Source: Moritella sp. 5
Lineage (GTDB): Bacteria; Pseudomonadota; Gammaproteobacteria; Enterobacterales; Moritellaceae
Assembly (NCBI RefSeq): GCF_018219455.1
Contig: NZ_CP056122.1
Span: 3,348,001 to 3,412,000 of the forward strand
Reading direction: 5' to 3'
DNA length: 64,000 bases
This document shows, in pieces, positions 34,930 to 44,134 of the stretch (position 1 is its first letter; every line of letters begins with the position of its first letter). A program made the translations under genes and the position numbers. The notes beneath the pieces are model-generated. The model saw only the letters and a program-made list of their open reading frames with translations. It was not told the origin of the DNA and searched no databases.

Positions 34930-36105
34930 ATGCCATATTTAATTACAACTGAGCAATACGCTAATCTAAAGTCTACCATAGAAGACTTACTTGCACCTTT
35001 TGATTCCTTTGCTTTTTCAGACTTTGTTACTGTGAACCCTGTACCAGCGCTGACAGTAAAAAAAGCAGACCAACTGGTGACTGCTCAAGGTTATGAAATT
35101 ACATTAGATCTTTTGGAACAAAGTGACGAGCGATATATTATCGAAGCGTATTATGATATCACTGATAACAAAAATATCTATGCAATAAATGAATACGCAC
35201 AACCAATCAACTTATTAAAAAATCCGGGGTTTACCCGTATTTGTAGTATCTGTAATACCACGACTAATCGCAGTCAGGGTCTTATCTTCAGTCATCCGCA
35301 GCAAGGTGATTTTTGTGCACATCTAAGCTGTGTAAAAAAACGCCTGCCCGAACTAATGCCATTTGTTAATTATTTACAAAAACTACCCGCGTTAATTAGT
35401 CATCTCGATCAACTGCAAAGCAGTGTCTTTAGCCAAGTTTATTCATCCGGTGCCCCACTACGCTTATATTTAGCGATTGTTGAAGATGAAATTCGCCAAC
35501 ACGGCTTTGTCAGTAAACAGGATGCAATCCAATTCCATCATAACTTTAATCACGCAACTTATAAAAAAGCAGCCCAACGCTATCAAAAATCAGCTTATCC
35601 TAAAGACCTCAGTTTTGAGTTTGTTGAAAAAGCAATTTTGTATACCAAACAAATGAAATCCACCAGCTTAAACGACAAGTTAAAACAACTGTGTGGACAA
35701 AGTGTACTGGCAGAAAATGAACTGGCAACAGCCACTTTAATTATTTCGAACTATATCGTGAATAACCAAGGTTTGTTAAGCCATCAATCACCATTAGCAA
35801 CCGACAAAAAACTCGCATTACATAATGATGGTAGCAATATTAGTGAGGCATTACGCTTAAAAGGCAAGCTAGGTGATTATGTACGTTGCCGTATTACGGT
35901 AAATAGCTGTAAATACCAAATCGTCACCAAACGCTACGATATACGCGGTAAAGATGATACCGGCCGTGTGGTTCAGTTCAATCACAGCCAAGCAGTTACT
36001 GAAAAGTCATACATTTATATTAGTGGCTTTATTTCTAAGTTTTATCAAAATCAATACGGCTATACGGTCTCTGTATTGAAAGGGGTTAAACTGTTATCTG
36101 CTTAG
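34930..36105 (+). CDS. Unknown protein with Cys cluster and possible C-terminal OB-fold
   Basis: 391 residues, not recognised. CSICNTTTNRS...FCAHLSCVKK near residues 108-138 gives a C-x2-C...C-x4-C cluster suited to zinc binding. The last 80 residues (GDYVRCRITVNSCKYQI...RVVQFNHSQAV..SYIYISGFISKFYQN) look like successive beta strands with KF/GY turns, as in an OB-fold; that is a guess from pattern. No signal peptide or membrane helix. Divergent from the O-like gene with only 17 bp between starts, so their promoters must overlap coding DNA. A nucleic-acid role with the O/P-like pair is plausible. Confidence 0.6.
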   Translation: MPYLITTEQYANLKSTIEDLLAPFDSFAFSDFVTVNPVPALTVKKADQLVTAQGYEITLDLLEQSDERYIIEAYYDITDNKNIYAINEYAQPINLLKNPGFTRICSICNTTTNRSQGLIFSHPQQGDFCAHLSCVKKRLPELMPFVNYLQKLPALISHLDQLQSSVFSQVYSSGAPLRLYLAIVEDEIRQHGFVSKQDAIQFHHNFNHATYKKAAQRYQKSAYPKDLSFEFVEKAILYTKQMKSTSLNDKLKQLCGQSVLAENELATATLIISNYIVNNQGLLSHQSPLATDKKLALHNDGSNISEALRLKGKLGDYVRCRITVNSCKYQIVTKRYDIRGKDDTGRVVQFNHSQAVTEKSYIYISGFISKFYQNQYGYTVSVLKGVKLLSA

Positions 36106-36253
36106 CGTTACCACAAGGACAGCGACAACGTCGTCATAATGCAAGCTACCGCCATGGACTACAATCCACTACACCGCTAATAACGGTGCAGGAAAAGCAA
36201 TCCAATGACAAGACGATAGCCGCATTATCAAATAACGAAAGCAGGGATGAATT

Positions 36254-36751
36254 TTAGCTCAACATTAATCGCCACCAAATCCCAGGTAAACTGGTGAATC
36301 CGGTGGTGAACCATTTAACCTCACCATCTTTCACAATTAAGATGGTTGGGGTGACCTTCACATTCCAATCACGACCCAAGTCATAGTTTTCATCATTCAC
36401 TACATCAAAATCATACTCATGATGCTGTAAGTATTTCTTCACCCTTATCTCTTCACCAGAACTTAAGGCGACAGTCACCACCGGATAGAATTCCGATAAT
36501 GTCTCAACCGCAGGGCTAACAAAACGACACACAGGACACCAGGTTGCCCAAAAATAAACAACCACAGCTTGATCTTTACTTAACTCGGCAAGGTCAACCT
36601 GTTCTCCAGCCAATGTCATCCCAGCTAATGCTGGAATGTTATGTTTCGGAAACTCTTTCCCACGCCATACATCCACAGCCGCAGTAATAACAAGGGCTAA
36701 CAATAGAAATATCACTAATTGCTTAGTCCAACCAAGTAGCCGTTGTTTCAT
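36254..36751 (-). CDS. scsD: ScsD-like membrane-anchored thioredoxin
   Basis: 165 residues: one N-terminal helix (VIFLLLALVITAAVD), then a periplasmic thioredoxin fold with WATWCPVC (CxxC, about residues 71-74) and the cis-Pro motif VTPT. The C-terminal GFTSLPGIWWRLML is typical of ScsD/TlpA-type proteins. It follows scsC by 36 bp and completes the scsBCD set known from Salmonella copper-sensitivity suppression. Likely reduced by ScsB. Confidence 0.82.
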   Translation of the reverse strand: MKQRLLGWTKQLVIFLLLALVITAAVDVWRGKEFPKHNIPALAGMTLAGEQVDLAELSKDQAVVVYFWATWCPVCRFVSPAVETLSEFYPVVTVALSSGEEIRVKKYLQHHEYDFDVVNDENYDLGRDWNVKVTPTILIVKDGEVKWFTTGFTSLPGIWWRLMLS

Positions 36752-36787
36752 TTATTTGCTTCCTTTGATGATGAATTAATATCAACA

Positions 36788-37549
36788 CTACTTCTTACGT
36801 TGTGCCTCTAGTGCACGTTTCACTTGCTGTTTAAGCTTCTCGTAAGGCACAAGACCACCGACAATTTGATCAGCAAAGATAAGACCCGGTGTTCCAGTTA
36901 ATCCAAACTCACGCATCAAGTTCATACTACCATTAATTGTAGTTTCAACACTCGCACCCGTATTATCTACCCATTCATCAGTGCCCGTTAGTTTACCTAC
37001 TTTCTCAATAGCATCACTGTCTAAACGGCTCGGACGTGACATTAATTTTTTGTGTAACTCATCGAATTTTGCAGGTTCTTTTTCCCAAACAGTTAATGCT
37101 AGCTCAGCTGCTTCTTTAGAGCTTGGACCTAAGATTGGCACAAATTTATAGACAACACGTACTTCTGGAAATTCTTCGACTAATCGATCTAATATTGGCT
37201 CAATTTTTTTGCAGTAAGAGCAGTTGAAGTCAGTAAAGTAAGCAATGGTTAGCTTAGGATTTTCAGCGCCCATCCACGGATCCATTTTATTATTAAACAA
37301 GGCTGCATGATTATCACCTAAGCTTTGATCTTGTTGCGCTTTAACTTTTTTCTGTTCGTGAGCCTGTAGCGCAATAATTGCTTCTTTTAAGATTTCAGGA
37401 TTATTCACCAAGGTTTCTTTTACCATTTGGTTAAACTTATCTTGTTGTACAGCCGTCATATCTATTTGTTCTGGTGCTGCCCACGCCATTTGCGTCGCTA
37501 AAATAGCGGCTGAGATAGTGGTAGAAAGTGTTAATAATTTCGTTTTCAT
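36788..37549 (-). CDS. scsC: ScsC-like DsbA-family periplasmic thiol protein
   Basis: 253 residues with a signal peptide (TISAAILATQMAWA). An N-terminal helical segment (QMVKETLVNNPEILKEAI) resembles the oligomerising stalk of ScsC/BdbD-type proteins. The DsbA core has FTDFNCSYCKK (CSYC) and the cis-Pro loop GLTGTPGLIF. ScsC isomerises or protects disulfides and binds copper in other bacteria. It lies 86 bp downstream of scsB. Confidence 0.87.
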   Translation of the reverse strand: MKTKLLTLSTTISAAILATQMAWAAPEQIDMTAVQQDKFNQMVKETLVNNPEILKEAIIALQAHEQKKVKAQQDQSLGDNHAALFNNKMDPWMGAENPKLTIAYFTDFNCSYCKKIEPILDRLVEEFPEVRVVYKFVPILGPSSKEAAELALTVWEKEPAKFDELHKKLMSRPSRLDSDAIEKVGKLTGTDEWVDNTGASVETTINGSMNLMREFGLTGTPGLIFADQIVGGLVPYEKLKQQVKRALEAQRKK

Positions 37550-37635
37550 TGTTATTCCTATTTATTAAATTTGTTTCTGTATTTATTTTACGAATCGTCA
37601 TACCCCACGCATATACGCAGGGCAGAAATTAATTA

Positions 37636-39720
37636 TTATTCGCCGCTCGCTTGCTTAATTGCATTCATCACAGCATCGCCACTTAAAATGACCGGCAGTG
37701 GTATACCGTTTGGCGCCCTAGGACCATAAACAATATTGAATGGCACACCAAAACGACCGTTACTTTGTAAGTAACCCGTCACGTTTTCAGATCTTACCGT
37801 CCAATCACCTTCCATAGTTACTACATTGTCTGTTTGCAGTTTGCTATAAACTGGATCTTGTAATACGACACCTATCTTATTCGCCTTACACGTAATACAC
37901 CAATCCGCAGTGACATTCACAAATACCGTTTTACCTTCTTTGACTTGCTCATCGATACGTACAGTATCAAGATTTTGCCACACTAAGTCATCCGGTAAAC
38001 CGTTTGACCACTTGCTCGTTGTTAACGACGCAGCTAACATACCACCGCTACCAAGCAACAAACCAACACTAACGCTGATAAGTACTGCGCGTTTACCTTT
38101 AAGTTTTATCATAAAACCAATAAATACCAAGCTAACAATGCTAAACAGGCCATAAATAGCAAGTGTAGGTAAGAAACTAGACAGCAAAGTCACTAGCCAT
38201 AAACAAGTCAGCATTAATAAACCAGCAAAAACAGTTTTCACCGTTCCCATCCAGCCGCCAGGCCTAGGCAATAGACTGACAAGACTTGGGAAAGTTGCAA
38301 CTAACAACCACGGCAGAGCCATACCAATGGCTAAAGCAGTAAAGATAACAAATAAACTTAACGTATCAGCACCCAGTGCATAAGCAACCGCGGTACCCAA
38401 AAATGGTGCGCTACAAGGCGTTGCGAGTAACGTAGCGAACATACCCTGCAAGAAATACCCACGATTACTGTCATCACCCGCGGTGGCTAATTTCGTTTGT
38501 AAGTTTGACGATAAACTAAACTCAAATGCCCCTAACATGTTTAATGAGAATACAGCGGTGATAATAACCATAACCGCAATAAACCAGGGACTTTGGAATT
38601 GAATCCCCCAACCGATAGCCTGACCCGATACTTTTAATGTAAAAATGAAGGCCGCAAGTAACCAGAACGACACGATAATACCAGCCGCAGAAGCAAGAAA
38701 TTGTTGCCTTATTTTACCTTTCTCGACACTTGGCGCATCAATAATAGTGCTCAATTTCATGCCCAGAACCGGTAATACACACGGCATGATATTGAGGATT
38801 AAACCACCTAATAAAGCAAACAGTACTATTCCCATTAGAGACTGACCTGCGATAGTGACATGTCCCGCAATAACAGGCGTCGAAAACTCTAACGCTTGAG
38901 CTGAAGTGATGACGGTTAAGTTTAACGTTTTATCGATTAATTCAACGTCACCCAACCAATTACTGGCGTCGAATAGCGCAATTAAATGATCAGCTGACTC
39001 TTCAACCCTCTTTAGTTTAAAGGCCGTGTCTAAGTCTCCATCAATCAACAATCTCGGTGTTTCTCCCCAGTTATAGCCAGATATTGTCGCTTGTAATTGA
39101 CTGGTAGCGTGATCCCATACTAATTGAATCGCGTTATTATCATCCACTTTTCTCGGTACTTGAGTGATGCTTTTATTATATAAAAACATCGCGTCAGCAT
39201 CGGCTTTCAAATTTTGAATATCAACCGACATGTTAATATTATAATCAGTTAATACGCAAATATTAGTACACGAAGATAAGGTTAATTTACCCGCCAATAC
39301 CAATGGTTTATTCATGTCTTCGAACTGTAACTGCATTGGAAAGCTGACCGCATCGGTATACCCATAAGTCTCTAACCCAAGCAATGAAAAGTGTTTTGGT
39401 ACTGGCCACTGCCAATCACTGTCAACAAGGTTTTTCGACTCTTGCCAATCAATGCTTGGTGCGATACCACCTTCACCTGGTGAACGCCAGTAGGTTTTCC
39501 AGTCATCAGCAAGCTTTACTTCAAGTACAGCGGGCACTGTATTATTGGTTTTATCCACTTGCCCTGTCAGCGTAAAGCGTAACTGAATTGGTGGGTGTGA
39601 TGGGTCTTGTAACCAGCCTGTTGTTTGTGCAGAAATATTCGCGGATATAAATAGTAAACAACTCACAAATAAGGTTTTTATTGTCTTCAAATCATGTCTC
39701 CAAAAAGCAATTAAAGTCAT
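37636..39720 (-). CDS. scsB: ScsB-like DsbD-family thiol-disulfide reductase
   Basis: 694 residues. A signal sequence and periplasmic domain come first (LADDWKTYWRSPGEGGIAP is the typical ScsB N-terminal motif; SSCTNICVL holds its CxxxC). Eight helices follow with NIMPCVLPVLGMKLS and LATPCSAPFLGTA (the paired membrane Cys), then a C-terminal thioredoxin domain with TADWCITCKANK. It carries electrons from cytoplasmic thioredoxin to ScsC and ScsD. First gene of the operon unless the small gene upstream is included. Confidence 0.88.
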   Translation of the reverse strand: MTLIAFWRHDLKTIKTLFVSCLLFISANISAQTTGWLQDPSHPPIQLRFTLTGQVDKTNNTVPAVLEVKLADDWKTYWRSPGEGGIAPSIDWQESKNLVDSDWQWPVPKHFSLLGLETYGYTDAVSFPMQLQFEDMNKPLVLAGKLTLSSCTNICVLTDYNINMSVDIQNLKADADAMFLYNKSITQVPRKVDDNNAIQLVWDHATSQLQATISGYNWGETPRLLIDGDLDTAFKLKRVEESADHLIALFDASNWLGDVELIDKTLNLTVITSAQALEFSTPVIAGHVTIAGQSLMGIVLFALLGGLILNIMPCVLPVLGMKLSTIIDAPSVEKGKIRQQFLASAAGIIVSFWLLAAFIFTLKVSGQAIGWGIQFQSPWFIAVMVIITAVFSLNMLGAFEFSLSSNLQTKLATAGDDSNRGYFLQGMFATLLATPCSAPFLGTAVAYALGADTLSLFVIFTALAIGMALPWLLVATFPSLVSLLPRPGGWMGTVKTVFAGLLMLTCLWLVTLLSSFLPTLAIYGLFSIVSLVFIGFMIKLKGKRAVLISVSVGLLLGSGGMLAASLTTSKWSNGLPDDLVWQNLDTVRIDEQVKEGKTVFVNVTADWCITCKANKIGVVLQDPVYSKLQTDNVVTMEGDWTVRSENVTGYLQSNGRFGVPFNIVYGPRAPNGIPLPVILSGDAVMNAIKQASGE

Positions 39721-39879
39721 CTCGCAGATGCTTCAATACCAATTGTATTTAATGGGGCGTCGATAAAAATAATTATTCTTTTGTATACCCAAGCTATAAA
39801 CATCAATTAAATACGCTTTAATATAAAACGGTAATTAAATTTTGTATTTTAAGCTATCGCAGAGGTATATAAATAAATA

Positions 39880-40314
39880 TTACTCTTCGAATTTACACAA
39901 AATAAGGTGACGGCGTCGAGAAGGGACAAATGTATTTGCTAGATAAGTAAAGTTGAGTGGCTGACGCGTAAAATAATGACTGAATAGGATGATCATTAAA
40001 ATGACCATGACTAGCTCGTCCATATGCGTACTGGATTTTTGTAATAATTTCTCAGTCAGTTTACAGACACCGCCACTGTTATCAAGATAACTGGCATCTG
40101 TAAGTTCCGTGTTCACCACTGCGCTAAAGTCAGCACTATAATTCACACTTTCATTAGCACGAGTCTGGCTATTTAACTCAGCACTGGTTAATTGAGCACT
40201 ACTTAACACAGGTTGATTAAATGAATAAGCATTGTTAACCATACAAACAATCAAAAACGCTACTATTAACAGCAGGCTTATATTTGCGTTGTTTGTTGGT
40301 TTAGTGATGCGCAT
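39880..40314 (-). CDS. Small envelope protein upstream of scsB, possible ScsA counterpart
   Basis: 144 residues. A signal-anchor (ISLLLIVAFLIVCMVNNAYS) is followed by a Ser/Thr/Asn-rich segment, a second helix (LVMVILMIILFSHYF), and a basic end SRRRHLILCKFEE. It lies 159 bp upstream of scsB on the same strand, where scsA stands in Salmonella. Length and topology would suit, but I cannot confirm homology. The RRxHLILC-type ending resembles small proteins found beside copper-efflux operons. Confidence 0.5.
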   Translation of the reverse strand: MRITKPTNNANISLLLIVAFLIVCMVNNAYSFNQPVLSSAQLTSAELNSQTRANESVNYSADFSAVVNTELTDASYLDNSGGVCKLTEKLLQKSSTHMDELVMVILMIILFSHYFTRQPLNFTYLANTFVPSRRRHLILCKFEE

Positions 40315-40663
40315 ACATTCTTACGTTGTCATTAATCATAGGTTTTATTTTTACCGATAATCATAAAATATAACAAGTAAGACTAATTAAAATTACCCTT
40401 CTTTACGCAAATACCGCCAATAAACGGCGTAATATAATAAAATGTTGCGATGAATTTCATTAACTGCTGGTGTTTTTGTCATTTTAGCCTAGAATCCCGC
40501 CTTCTAATTCATTTCTCTTTATCCAGTGTTGATAACAAAACGTATCGCGATGATTAAGTAGAATGAAAAAGCACAAATAAGATATCCAAGCTAGTCTCAG
40601 ATAAAGCATCCTAAAGTAGTTTGGGGATATCACCACACTGAATAATCGCTAGGAAATAGACAC
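40315..40663. other. Intergenic region upstream of the DUF3622 gene
   Basis: About 350 bp, AT-rich, between divergent genes and so likely to hold both promoters. AGGA lies eight bases before the downstream ATG. I found no RNA gene, riboswitch or convincing operator. Confidence 0.3.
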
Positions 40664-40951
40664 ATGGCAAAAGGTAAAAAGTACGATTTTAATTTGGTAC
40701 TAGTAGACGGTTCTTGGACTGCTGAAATCGTGAGAAAAATAACATCTAAAAAAACAGTTGTATCAAAAAGCCAAGCGGGTTTTGCTTCAGAAGCAGAAGC
40801 ACAAGTTTGGGCTGAAACTGAATTAAAAGGTTTTTTACAAAACCAAATCGAACGTAACGCACGTCGTATTCGCCTCGTTTCAGAAAGCGTTGAAGATAAT
40901 GCAGAAGAAATCGTTGAAGAGTCTGACGAATCAGAAGAAGACGACGCTTAA
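40664..40951 (+). CDS. DUF3622 family small protein
   Basis: 95 residues. KGKKYDFNLVLVDGSWTAEIVRKITSKKTVVSK and GFASEAEAQVWAETEL match the DUF3622 family, common in Vibrio and relatives. The first ~70 residues form the conserved domain and the last ~25 are strongly acidic (EESDESEEDDA). No signal peptide; cytoplasmic. Function unknown. Confidence 0.75.
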   Translation: MAKGKKYDFNLVLVDGSWTAEIVRKITSKKTVVSKSQAGFASEAEAQVWAETELKGFLQNQIERNARRIRLVSESVEDNAEEIVEESDESEEDDA

Positions 40952-40980
40952 TATCACCCAGATATAAGCAACGCCTTACT

Positions 40981-41012
40981 GCCATCGCTAATTACGCTTA
41001 ATTAGCGATGGC
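40981..41012. terminator. Perfect 14-bp hairpin between convergent genes
   Basis: Arms 40981-40994 and 40999-41012 pair perfectly around a 4-base loop and include the stop codon of the lyase-like gene. No T-run, but strength and position fit a bidirectional terminator. A degenerate copy occurs near 43940. Confidence 0.55.
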
Positions 41013-41482
41013 CACTCAACACTAGCGCCCTCTAATACATCATGTGCATCAGGTAAGAATACCTCAAGTAATGATAACTGGTTACTCTGCCATCTAAAAT
41101 AAGAACGTCTTGCATACACTATTTCCGTTCTATCTAAACTTATCATGTCACGATCAAGCTGACTAACGTGAAAAAACATATACTCACTACGTTTTACTTT
41201 CTGCTCTGCAAATAATAATTGTTCACCCAAAGATTTATCTCCAAGCTCACAAAATTTATTCACTATCATTGGATCGTTAGATGTTAAAGAAGATCGCGCT
41301 AATATTAAACTAGACTGGTTGTTCATCAATATGCTTTGACGAAAAAACGTACTCGGATCCAACTTACCTTTTTCTTGCTCAATAATATGGAAATTGTCAC
41401 ATCTAGCTTTAAGTCGCTTGGTCAGAGACCCAGGATCATTCATATAATGAGGTACTAAGTTAACAGCAGGTACTAATTTCAT
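40988..41482 (-). CDS. Chorismate-lyase (UbiC)-like protein
   Basis: 164 residues. The order SLTKRLKARCDNFHI..., LARSSL.., LGDKSLGEQLL, YARRSYFRWQSNQLSLLEVFLPDAHD follows the UbiC/chorismate-lyase fold, in which an Arg near LGxxxLG and a C-terminal Glu bind chorismate (the E of LLEVFLP fits). It is 4 bp overlapped with an MFS gene rather than beside ubiA, so a ubiquinone role is doubtful; a related hydroxybenzoate or antibiotic-type role is possible. The LysR gene upstream may control it. Confidence 0.55.
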   Translation of the reverse strand: MKLVPAVNLVPHYMNDPGSLTKRLKARCDNFHIIEQEKGKLDPSTFFRQSILMNNQSSLILARSSLTSNDPMIVNKFCELGDKSLGEQLLFAEQKVKRSEYMFFHVSQLDRDMISLDRTEIVYARRSYFRWQSNQLSLLEVFLPDAHDVLEGASVEWPSLIKRN

Positions 41483-42681
41483 GAAAAGTCCTTCTCAAAG
41501 CAGACTTCATTCTCTTTTACGTTTAACGTCTCCTCCTTTGGCTCTTTTATATCGAGAAAACGTGCGCACAAGCATGCCGCAATAGTCGAGATCATGGCAA
41601 AGATAAGAAAAACGAGCCCTTCTGGTAGTAGCATATTTAGCTGTAAAACAAATGCACTAAGCGCCTGCCCTAAAAAGTAAGACATTACAAATCCACTCAT
41701 TAAACGAGCACGCAGTACCCTAGTACTTAACGACATGATCATATGGCTTAGCGTTGGTAGTAATAATCCAAAACCTATTCCTGAGAATACAATCGTGACA
41801 TAAGCCCGCCATTCAAATTGAGTTAGTGCAAGAAAAATTAATGCAATGGCGTAACAAGTAAAGCAAATAACCAATAACCATCGCTCACCCAACGTTGACA
41901 ACATATGCCTAAACCAATAAGCGACAATCACCGAAATCACGCTCATACCAGCCATAACTATGCCGATCATACTACTCGTTAAAGATAACGATGACACCAG
42001 TGTAAAAGGTAAATTAATAAGGATCATATAGTAAAAAAGCATACCAATTAAGCCCATTGCATAGGAAGGAAAGACCCCTTTAATATCAGATAGTGTTAAA
42101 CGTTTTTTTATCTCAGTATCCCTATGTGGAGGTATATTAATCACCTTTGCCGACATAATTAAAATGACAAAGGACAGTAAATATAGGGAAAATGGAAAAC
42201 GCCAACTGTATTCAGCTAAGCTACCGCTTAAGAGCACAAACACAATTCCACCCAGATTAACCGCGACTGATTGAAAAGAGATAAAGTCTGTACGCGATTT
42301 ACCTTGGAATGCATTTCCTATAATATGATTGATGACAGTCATGCATATCGCAATACCAATACCAAATAACAAACGAAAGTATAATAGCGCATAGATAGAG
42401 TTAAGCCATAGACCACTGCTACCAGCTGCCCCATAAATAAATAGTCCAACAAGTAACGCGTTTTTCTCTCCGACGAGCCTCATTAGCTTGTCAACAAATG
42501 GCGCTGATAATACCACTCCTATTGCAGGTAATGTCATGAGTAATGACACGCAGAACGGGTCATTAAACACCTGATTAATCTGTGTCAATGAAGGGCCTAT
42601 CGCAGCGTTCCCCATGACAAGTAAGCTACTCCCCAATAATAAACAAATTTTCATTAAGGTATTCGATTTATACGTAGACAT
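41479..42681 (-). CDS. MFS transporter
   Basis: 400 residues, 12 helices. The loop 2-3 motif reads APFVDKLMRLVGEKNALLVG, a divergent motif A. The N-terminus (LLGSSLLVMGNAAIGPSLTQI) is typical of drug:H+ antiporter members. It overlaps the lyase-like gene by 4 bp, so the two are co-translated, and is divergent from a LysR regulator. Likely an exporter of an aromatic compound or drug (inference). Confidence 0.8.
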   Translation of the reverse strand: MSTYKSNTLMKICLLLGSSLLVMGNAAIGPSLTQINQVFNDPFCVSLLMTLPAIGVVLSAPFVDKLMRLVGEKNALLVGLFIYGAAGSSGLWLNSIYALLYFRLLFGIGIAICMTVINHIIGNAFQGKSRTDFISFQSVAVNLGGIVFVLLSGSLAEYSWRFPFSLYLLSFVILIMSAKVINIPPHRDTEIKKRLTLSDIKGVFPSYAMGLIGMLFYYMILINLPFTLVSSLSLTSSMIGIVMAGMSVISVIVAYWFRHMLSTLGERWLLVICFTCYAIALIFLALTQFEWRAYVTIVFSGIGFGLLLPTLSHMIMSLSTRVLRARLMSGFVMSYFLGQALSAFVLQLNMLLPEGLVFLIFAMISTIAACLCARFLDIKEPKEETLNVKENEVCFEKDFS

Positions 42682-42999
42682 TGATTCTCTCTTTATATTG
42701 AAATCAGAATAATCAGAGAGATAAATCTAATTTATTTAATATAATTGTTTAATTTTATATTTGTAGGTATCTCTCTTCCGTGCACTATATTGATTTCGTC
42801 ATCACCGTAATAGTCTCAATAAAGCAACACAGCGTTGCTCGTTTTCAGCCTTGCTTAATAGCGTTAAATAGTTAAGATAAACTCAGGGTTAGCAGACTCA
42901 GTTCGTTAAGCAACCAATATCTATGAGTAGTTGTAGTGAGGATAAAACCTTTACACTCGTATAATACCTTCTGATTGACGCATTATGTTTAGGATAACT
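42682..42999. other. Divergent promoter region of the MFS and LysR genes
   Basis: About 300 bp between divergent genes, where a LysR protein would normally bind. No single T-N11-A palindrome stood out. No gene seen. Confidence 0.35.
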
Positions 43000-43908
43000 A
43001 TGAATTGGAATTTGAATGATTTACCTTTATTTATTGCCGTAGCTGAAACCAACAGTTTTTCAAAAGCCGCCGTACGATTAAGCATACAAAAATCAAGTGT
43101 TAGTCGTGCTATAGCCCGCTTAGAAGAGCGGCTTAATGTGAAACTCCTAGAACGTAACAATCGTTATCTTCGTCTTACTTCTGATGGAGCGCAACTGTAT
43201 CAGCAACTAAAACCATTACTCGAACAGGTTAACCTTGCTGGTGATGAGTTTTACCAAAAAGGACTTGCCGGGGAATTAAATATCGCTGTTACCTTAGCAT
43301 TTTCACGAGAAGTCATGGCACCACATTTAAATGACTTTGTTACGCGTTTTCCAGACATTCGCTTAAACATGAAAAGTACAACACGAATCTTGAGTTTGTA
43401 TGAAGACAAGTTAGATTTAGCGATCCAACTTGGTCCATTGGCGCCTTCGGGATTTTATGCTCAACATCTCGCAGATATTGAGCTTTGCTGGATGAGTTCC
43501 CCTGCCTATTTATCAGCTTATCCAGAGCTAACCAACTCCAGTTGGTTAGAAATACAAAAACATGTGCGTTATTATCATAGCCAAGAAAATTACCCTGCTA
43601 ATTTTTGTTTATTCGCACCCGATGGAAATGAATACCCTGTTACCTTCCCTATGGCAAACCAACTCGAAGATGTACTGATGGTACGCGACTCGGTCGTGGC
43701 AGGTGCAGGAATATCCCTGTTACCTGATATTTATTGTCGGAAATTAGTAAAAGAAAAGAAACTTATCAGAATTGCACCAGAAATAAAGGTTAGCCCAAAT
43801 GTGACGATTTATGCCGTCTACGCCAGTAAGAAAAGTTCATCACCACGATTAAAAACAATGCTTTCTTTTATGAACGAAATAACCACAAACTACTTGAACG
43901 ATGATTAA
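43000..43908 (+). CDS. LysR-family transcriptional regulator
   Basis: About 302 residues. The N-terminal winged helix is clear: NDLPLFIAVAETNSFSKAAVRLSIQKSSVSRAIARLEERLNV-type, followed by the LLERNNR wing and a C-terminal effector domain (GELNIAVTLAFSRE...). The ATG at 43000 has AGGA five bases upstream; an earlier in-frame ATG at 42985 has none. Divergent from the MFS/lyase-like pair, its likely target. Confidence 0.87.
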   Translation: MNWNLNDLPLFIAVAETNSFSKAAVRLSIQKSSVSRAIARLEERLNVKLLERNNRYLRLTSDGAQLYQQLKPLLEQVNLAGDEFYQKGLAGELNIAVTLAFSREVMAPHLNDFVTRFPDIRLNMKSTTRILSLYEDKLDLAIQLGPLAPSGFYAQHLADIELCWMSSPAYLSAYPELTNSSWLEIQKHVRYYHSQENYPANFCLFAPDGNEYPVTFPMANQLEDVLMVRDSVVAGAGISLLPDIYCRKLVKEKKLIRIAPEIKVSPNVTIYAVYASKKSSSPRLKTMLSFMNEITTNYLNDD

Positions 43909-43942
43909 CCATAACAGGAGACCTTCAATAAACACCTAATCA

Positions 43943-44038
43943 TTAATTATGCTTAATTAGTGATGGAAAGTCTTCTAGTGCTTGTAATACACCATCAATC
44001 CCAAACTCTGTAATCCGTCTTATGCCAACGCACCATAA
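43943..44038 (-). pseudogene. Decayed tail of a second lyase-like gene
   Basis: The minus frame between stops ends GIDGVLQALEDFPSLIKHN. The intact gene at 40988 ends DAHDVLEGASVEWPSLIKRN. DNA around it also matches (GCTTAATTAGTGATGG against GCTTAATTAGCGATGG). There is no start and nothing upstream that continues the gene. Confidence 0.5.
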
Positions 44039-44070
44039 TTAATAACCTGTTGGTATTATTCTTTTTACGT

Positions 44071-44134
44071 AATAAAGGCAATATTAGATAAAGTAAATAT
44101 CAGATATATTAATTTATCTAATATTGCCTTTATT
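44071..44134. repeat. 22-bp perfect inverted repeat
   Basis: Arms 44071-44092 and 44113-44134 are exact complements, separated by 20 AT-rich bases. It could be a very stable terminator, a processed RNA or a MITE-like fold-back element. No flanking duplication is evident. Confidence 0.75.

Noticed and set aside
32903-36105. A full prophage
   Set aside because: Only the replication-like genes are present; no integrase, repressor, terminase or lysis gene was found on either side.
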